A stretch of 33,063 nucleotides of DNA from Microcaldota archaeon (GTDB taxonomy: Archaea; Micrarchaeota; Micrarchaeia; Micrarchaeales; CABMGC01): contig JAJZMZ010000017.1 in the NCBI GenBank assembly GCA_021848095.1, positions 1-33,063 of the forward strand, given 5' to 3'. This document shows positions 29,001 to 33,063 of the stretch, one piece after another. The notes beneath the pieces are model-generated. The model saw only the letters and a list, made by a program, of their open reading frames with translations. It made no database searches and had not been told where the DNA came from. Made by a program: the position numbers and the translations under genes. Numbering within the stretch: the stretch's first letter is position 1; each line of letters starts with the position of its first letter.

Positions 29001-30320
29001 TTAGTAACAAACATAGGAGTCCCTGCAACATTTACATTTGATTATTGTGGTCAGAATGTATTCAGTACATTAAACTTTATAAGTCCTGATTCTGCAGGAA
29101 TTACATTAAATAATCAACCATATACATTAAACTTAAATACTCAACCGATAGAGGTATTAGGAAACACTAAATGTAGTATGCAGTTGTATAACGTTTCGTA
29201 CATACCATTACAACAAACAGTTGCAATAAAGTTCTTTGAAAATAACGTACAGAGTAGCTCAAATACAACTAAACTTCAAAATAGTACTGTAAATACTAGT
29301 ACAAGTACTGGAACAACTAATTTAATAAATACAACAAAAGCTTCAACAAGTAACTTCACAGTAATACAAAATTCTGGAAAGAACTTCTCAGTAACAAATA
29401 CAAACTCATTCGGTTCAACATTTAATTTGAATGCTTCTTCTCCAATAACTATTTATCAAACAGGAAGTAGCTATAAGTCAGTAGATGTTGTACTTTCTTC
29501 TGAAACAGAAGCAAATGCAACTGTAAATATAAATATTCCAAAAATAAATTATACAGTACCTAAAGGATATTCTAAGTTATTAACAATATTTAACTTAACT
29601 GTAAAAAGCAACTCTAACTCATTAAAAATAAGTACAAATATGTCTTATCAGTGTAGTATTCCAGAAAGTAAGATAAAACCATATGTATTTGAGAATAACA
29701 CATGGGTTCAATTAAAGAATTATTCAATAAATGCAAATCGTTGTATAATTACTGTTTACATACCAAAAGACCCAATAATAGGAATTTTTGAGAATATAAC
29801 TGTACAAACTACAACAGCAACAACAACGATTAAAAATATCTTGACTACAACAACACAAAGCGGTAACGCTACAGTTACAGTAAAATCAAGCAATAACTCT
29901 AAATCAGTATTTGGAGATATTTTAGTTGTAATAACAGTAATAGTGGCTTTATCGATTATTTACTTACTTTATAAAATCTTTGAAGATAGAAAAGCTTCGA
30001 ATATTAGCTCAGAAGGTATTAAAGAAATTAGAGAACAGAAACAAGATACAAAAATAGAAAAGACAGATAATGAAACATGGTTTGATGATGAAGATGAAGA
30101 AGAAACTTCTGATGAATATAATAACGACAATAATAATTTAGATGAAGAAAGTAATGATAGTATAAATAATGAAGGTATAGATAAGGAAACTATAAATAAT
30201 GAAACCGCATCAGAAGATAATAACAAAATTAATGAAGAGGATGAATCTTCTTCTAAGGAATATATAAATGAAGAAACTACACAAACAGATACTGAAGAAA
30301 CAACAGAGAGTAATGAATAA
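26001..30320 (+). CDS. Large cell-surface protein: TM anchor, TIGR03790-like domain, Ser/Thr-rich linker, Gly-rich segment, C-terminal TM and acidic tail
   Basis: 1439 aa. N-terminal hydrophobic segment; YDVLLICNPASQESENVCNYF...IQYIVTTVGVPL and GMYIVTRLDG; STSTSTS linker; GGGGGGGGGGAAAGGG; C-terminal TM ILVVITVIVALSIIYLLYKIF followed by a long D/E/N/S tail. Confidence 0.85.
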   Translation: MVRSFYKRKKDKQLILLNKVLLIILIGIILIPVIFTINKTTTTNSSNIHLIKNNNITNRTNENTSNRKILNVQKQTETEAQLQAFDAKYYSYYDVLLICNPASQESENVCNYFKNARINEGFNTSHVLNLTNIPNSEYVNNTVTNSILLQIKNKLAITPNIQYIVTTVGVPLDDNAYTNPYIGVGASIDSLIADNLTNNPVDLCGNCAGSVSNPYYGSLEYGFGAGELINQYTLEQIVFNNSNPSYRGMYIVTRLDGPTQQSIYNLINDASNAKDAYSSGNILLVGNTSGYLTDSLEYEMVDSNSLLNDIPKNTTYVLNTFPIGNKGLSGYISWGSNCGCNAGQNSSKWNYGFVPGAIGETYVSSSARTLLQYPWTGGQSLISDLILDNITGVSGYVSEPFTTCLEQSDLLLPLYYGGLTLGDAFYAAMPCLEWKNVVIGDPKAHVFTFDATQPVLSTLITNVSTTNIKTGENLTITLKVYNETVYYDNESESGSTTYLASLRTGQSSSCSQDSNYTKGIGSFGIGVYTRSINITPNSTEYYCFYVQQQGHNVGTGAIIYAPVQYSPTVLVKYNSQNISTSTSTSTSTSTSTSVQTTTPTTKTTTSTSTSTSALTTQTTTSTSTSTSTSTSTSTLITTSTLPVITTPTTTTIPQITSNLNNFFQNSNANIGIAPQLTSIYGEFDNGKNVFDFYDNFNGKILGTVWNTVQSCQYGIAVNNGASINTSYCPYQYSGVPSPITSPNNGIILSYVKNVKGTGTVIWCWLHNGGYCGPSENIQNGSVYLYSDAPGNDLNLYAIDILTSNNITSFKDYTLNFIGIATYPPNGVMPTVKTGGIYNSGNGVCGSIPSSLKSETEYCIPISIQNTQTVAMKSGSDLMIPFNSLNYSNYLATTLQNIYLYNKTSGSTAPAWIQGNASNGAQYTNLNMVNNVSLWVKLPETLQGTSIDNNWVIGVGGIGIQQTTSTTTTAPIGGGGGGGGGGAAAGGGLPHPTVIGTEYGYLVTNIGVPATFTFDYCGQNVFSTLNFISPDSAGITLNNQPYTLNLNTQPIEVLGNTKCSMQLYNVSYIPLQQTVAIKFFENNVQSSSNTTKLQNSTVNTSTSTGTTNLINTTKASTSNFTVIQNSGKNFSVTNTNSFGSTFNLNASSPITIYQTGSSYKSVDVVLSSETEANATVNINIPKINYTVPKGYSKLLTIFNLTVKSNSNSLKISTNMSYQCSIPESKIKPYVFENNTWVQLKNYSINANRCIITVYIPKDPIIGIFENITVQTTTATTTIKNILTTTTQSGNATVTVKSSNNSKSVFGDILVVITVIVALSIIYLLYKIFEDRKASNISSEGIKEIREQKQDTKIEKTDNETWFDDEDEEETSDEYNNDNNNLDEESNDSINNEGIDKETINNETASEDNNKINEEDESSSKEYINEETTQTDTEETTESNE
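27738..27960 (+). repeat. Low-complexity Ser/Thr-coding repeats
   Basis: Degenerate acaagtac/agtact units; exact 16-mer agtacttcgacttcgg at 27765-27780 and 27822-27837. Confidence 0.8.
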
Positions 30321-30466
30321 AGTAGTAACAATGAAACCTCTAATGAAAATAGCGACTCTTACGAAAGTAATACCAAGGAAGAAGTAAGCGAAACAAAATC
30401 TGAAACTGACTATAAAACAGACAGTGATGAAGACAGTATTTAAAAGTTATATTTTTAAAAAGTATA

Positions 30467-30541
30467 CGGGCCCGGTGGGATTTGAACCCACGACTTAAAG
30501 GTTAAAAGCCTTCCACTCTGGCCAAGCTGAGTTACGGACCC
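30467..30541 (-). tRNA. tRNA-Lys(TTT)
   Basis: Reverse strand GGGTCCG-TA-ACTC-...-GAGT-G-GAAGG-CTTTTAA-CCTTT-AAGTC-GTGGG-TTCAAAT-CCCAC-CGGGCCC-G. Full cloverleaf, no intron, no encoded CCA. Confidence 0.95.
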
Positions 30542-30618
30542 ATAATATGCGTATTATATGTTCAAAAACAAATAAAAACACTTGTTTATTTTTATTTAAG
30601 TATAATTCAACTATAAAA

Positions 30619-31623
30619 CTATTTATTACTTTTTGAAATGAACTTTTGCGATACTTCTTCTAACACTTTATTGAATGCTAGCTTTATTGCTTCTTTCTTA
30701 CTACCATATGCTCCGGCTGCACAAGGATGACCACCGCCAGTTCCATTTAGAATGTTCCCTATAGGTTCCATTAATTTTCCTAAATGAATATTTAATTCTT
30801 TATCTAGAGGTGATCGCAGCCTTGTTGAAATTGAAACTTCGTTTTCATGTACAGAATAAAAAATTGAAAAATCAGCCCCAGCATTTAAAGCAGCTTCAGC
30901 GGCAAGGTTTGCATGATGCATTGCCATGCCACTAACTACCAAATATCTACCTTTTTGTGTTATTCTTGCATTTAATAAATCAATAAGAATATTTTTTCTG
31001 GAGATAGGACTAGATAATTGTTGAGCAGAAATTGCTTCTGAGTATCTCAAACCAGAATTTTTTAAAAGTTCTGATATTTGAAGAAATGTTAATGGAGAAG
31101 AGTTTTGAAAGTTAGCACTATCTGAAACTATACCGTTAAGAAGAAGTATTGAGTCATTATTATCAAGATTTACTTTTAACTTCTTTAAAACTTCATAAAT
31201 TATGCTTGATGTGGAGTTATATGCTTCATCATTAAAGATAAATTGGTTTGAGTAATAATTAGGATTAGATGGAAGTTCGTGATGATCTATAAACAAAACT
31301 TCTGCTTTGGAAGACATAATGGATTCTTTTTCTTTGCTTAGTAACTCAAATCTATTTGAATCCAATACAATAATAAACTCAACATTTTTTCTAGAAAAAT
31401 TAGTTATTGTTTTATTTAATTGAAGGTTTTCTAATAATTTAGATGAGTTTTTGGTTATAAAATCAGGCGTGCTTATTTCCACATTTTTAAAAAAGTTGCT
31501 TAAAGGTATAGAAGAGCCAATACAGTCTCTGTCACCAATACTGTGAAATGTTATTAATGTATTTTTATCTTTTCTGTCTGTTATAAATTTGGCTAATTCT
31601 TCTATACTCTTTAATCTCTTCAC
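30619..31623 (-). CDS. DHH-family phosphoesterase (RecJ/NrnA-like)
   Basis: 334 aa: FHSIGDRDCIGSSIPL, VLDSN, LFIDHHELP, VSDSANF, GTGGGHPCAAGAYG (DHHA1). Confidence 0.85.
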   Translation of the reverse strand: MKRLKSIEELAKFITDRKDKNTLITFHSIGDRDCIGSSIPLSNFFKNVEISTPDFITKNSSKLLENLQLNKTITNFSRKNVEFIIVLDSNRFELLSKEKESIMSSKAEVLFIDHHELPSNPNYYSNQFIFNDEAYNSTSSIIYEVLKKLKVNLDNNDSILLLNGIVSDSANFQNSSPLTFLQISELLKNSGLRYSEAISAQQLSSPISRKNILIDLLNARITQKGRYLVVSGMAMHHANLAAEAALNAGADFSIFYSVHENEVSISTRLRSPLDKELNIHLGKLMEPIGNILNGTGGGHPCAAGAYGSKKEAIKLAFNKVLEEVSQKFISKSNK

Positions 31624-31982
31624 TGTTGTCCCTGTCCAGCTTTATATATTTGAGTTAACTTCTCATTAAGCTGTTTGTCTTTGCTTTTCATTTCTGTATA
31701 TTGTTTATTCATTGATTGTAAACGTATCTCGACCATTGAGTGCTTATCATCAATATCTGTTTTTGCTTTATCTTTTGAGCTTTCTATTATTACATTGCCA
31801 ACTGTTAGAAATATCTTTCCTGATGACTTTTCAATTTCCTCTTTAGCACGTTCTAGTTCTATTTTTTGAGACTGCATTTGTTCTATTTGCATAGCTACGC
31901 TTCTCATTTGTTCTTGAAGAAGTTGGTAATCCTTCAATAATTTCTCTATTTCTTCCATTCCTGCTTGGTTCTGTGTTGCCAT
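31620..31982 (-). CDS. pfdB: Prefoldin subunit beta
   Basis: 120-aa coiled coil with central beta motif GKIFLTVGNVIIESSKDKAKTDIDDKHSMVEIRLQSM. Stop overlaps the start of the DHH gene by 4 nt. Confidence 0.82.
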   Translation of the reverse strand: MATQNQAGMEEIEKLLKDYQLLQEQMRSVAMQIEQMQSQKIELERAKEEIEKSSGKIFLTVGNVIIESSKDKAKTDIDDKHSMVEIRLQSMNKQYTEMKSKDKQLNEKLTQIYKAGQGQQ

Positions 31983-32114
31983 TTAATTACCTATAAAGTA
32001 TTGGTAAATAAACCTATTTATATAATTCCATTAGATATTTTATATTGAAATTTAAGATAAATTTATGATTTAATGAACTGAAATGTGACCGTTTAGATTA
32101 ATAATATTAAACTA

Positions 32115-32516
32115 TTGATAAGATATGATAACATGGATAAAAAAGATAAAAATAATTATAATAAATTAACTAAAGAGGAAGAAGATGTAATCGTAAGAAA
32201 AGGCACTGAAATGCCTTTTTCAGGAGAGTATGAACACGAAAATAGAAAAGGCATTTATATTTGTAAAAGATGTAATGCTCCATTGTACAAATCAGACGAT
32301 AAGTTTGATGCAAACTGCGGATGGCCAAGTTTTGATCAAGAAATAAAAGGAGCTGTTAAAAGAGTACCAGACCCAGATGGAGAAAGAACAGAGATACAGT
32401 GTGCAAACTGTGGAGCACATTTAGGACATGTATTTTTAGGAGAGAGATTTACAAAAAAGAATACAAGACACTGTGTAAACTCAATATCAATGAAGTTTAT
32501 ACCTGATAAAAATTGA
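32115..32516 (+). CDS. msrB: Peptide methionine (R)-S-oxide reductase MsrB
   Basis: 133 aa: GTEMPFSGEYEHENRKGIYICKRCNAPLYKSDDKFDANCGWPSFDQEI, CANCGAHLGHVF, RHCVNSISMKFIP. A later Met at 32133 may be the real start. Confidence 0.93.
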   Translation: MIRYDNMDKKDKNNYNKLTKEEEDVIVRKGTEMPFSGEYEHENRKGIYICKRCNAPLYKSDDKFDANCGWPSFDQEIKGAVKRVPDPDGERTEIQCANCGAHLGHVFLGERFTKKNTRHCVNSISMKFIPDKN

Positions 32517-32520
32517 TTTT

Positions 32521-33045
32521 ATGATTAAAAAGATTGTTTTTGGAGGAGGTTGTTTCTGGTGCACAGAAGCTGTTTTTGCAATGTTAAAAGGTGTGAAAAA
32601 TACAATCCCAGGATATGCAGGAGGTAATAAGCCAAATCCAAGTTATGAAGAAGTTTGTAATGATGATACAGGACATGCAGAAGTTTTAATGATAGAGTAT
32701 GAAGAAGAAAGTATTTCCTTAAATATACTTTTAGAGGTATTTTTTGAGATGCATGATCCAACATCATTAAACAAACAAGGAGCAGATACTGGTACTCAAT
32801 ACAGATCTGCAATATTTTACTCCGATGAACTTCAAGAAAAAGAAATTAGAGAATTTGTAGAGGAAAAACAAAACAAATTTGATAAAAAAATTGTAACTGA
32901 AATAAAAAAACTTGGAGAGTTTTATCCTGCAGAGGAGTATCATAGAAAATATTATGTAAAAAATAAAGAGCAGCCTTATTGTGATTATGTAATAACTCCA
33001 AAAGTTGAGAAAATTAAAAAAGATTTTAAGAAATTTACAAAATAA
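32521..33045 (+). CDS. msrA: Peptide methionine (S)-S-oxide reductase MsrA
   Basis: 174 aa: FGGGCFWCTEAVFAMLKGV, PGYAGG, GHAEVLMIEYE, FFEMHDPTSLNKQGADTGTQYRSAIFY. Confidence 0.95.
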   Translation: MIKKIVFGGGCFWCTEAVFAMLKGVKNTIPGYAGGNKPNPSYEEVCNDDTGHAEVLMIEYEEESISLNILLEVFFEMHDPTSLNKQGADTGTQYRSAIFYSDELQEKEIREFVEEKQNKFDKKIVTEIKKLGEFYPAEEYHRKYYVKNKEQPYCDYVITPKVEKIKKDFKKFTK

Positions 33046-33063
33046 ATTAAGCCAATTTAGATG

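Noticed and set aside
29969-30331. Minus-strand 120-aa Ser/Leu-rich ORF
   Set aside because: Mirror of the acidic tail codons of the surface protein; composition is explained by the sense strand.
1-33063. CRISPR array or cas genes
   Set aside because: No regularly spaced short identical repeats and no Cas motifs; the repeats present are protein-coding.

Overview
AT-rich archaeal chromosomal window. The gene set (PolX-PHP, archaeal class I CCA-adding enzyme, prefoldin beta, isopentenyl phosphate kinase, BHB-intron tRNA, Cdc48/VAT-type N-domain) and style suggest a small-genome DPANN/ARMAN-like lineage; that placement is inference. From left to right: (1) the 5' 1749 codons of a giant secreted minus-strand surface protein with ~100-aa Ig/PKD-like repeats, running off the left edge and absent from the supplied ORF track; (2) mtnA and small hypotheticals; (3) an ankyrin protein followed by mevalonate kinase, a (di)phosphomevalonate decarboxylase and isopentenyl phosphate kinase; (4) PolX and the CCA enzyme on the minus strand; (5) a stand-alone Cdc48/VAT N-domain protein with no ATPase; (6) a very tight minus-strand operon: citrate synthase, isocitrate DH, MmgE/PrpD, ComA/HSA32-like, an orphan 470-aa protein and a 2-hydroxyacid DH, with a divergent Mqo-like FAD oxidoreductase; (7) an intron-containing tRNA-Ala(CGC) whose 3' end is duplicated ~1 kb downstream, bracketing a VapBC-type toxin-antitoxin pair; (8) a frameshifted VOC/PhnB-like pseudogene; (9) an alpha-helical ~36-aa repeat protein; (10) a 1439-aa TIGR03790-like surface protein whose acidic tail is cut by a TAA but continues in frame for 40 codons; (11) tRNA-Lys(TTT), a DHH phosphoesterase, prefoldin beta and msrB-msrA. 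The best candidates for something undescribed are the citrate synthase/PrpD/ComA-like operon with its orphan 470-aa protein, the stand-alone Cdc48 N-domain, and the tRNA-bracketed TA mini-island. All family assignments come from motif recognition by eye; no searches were run.
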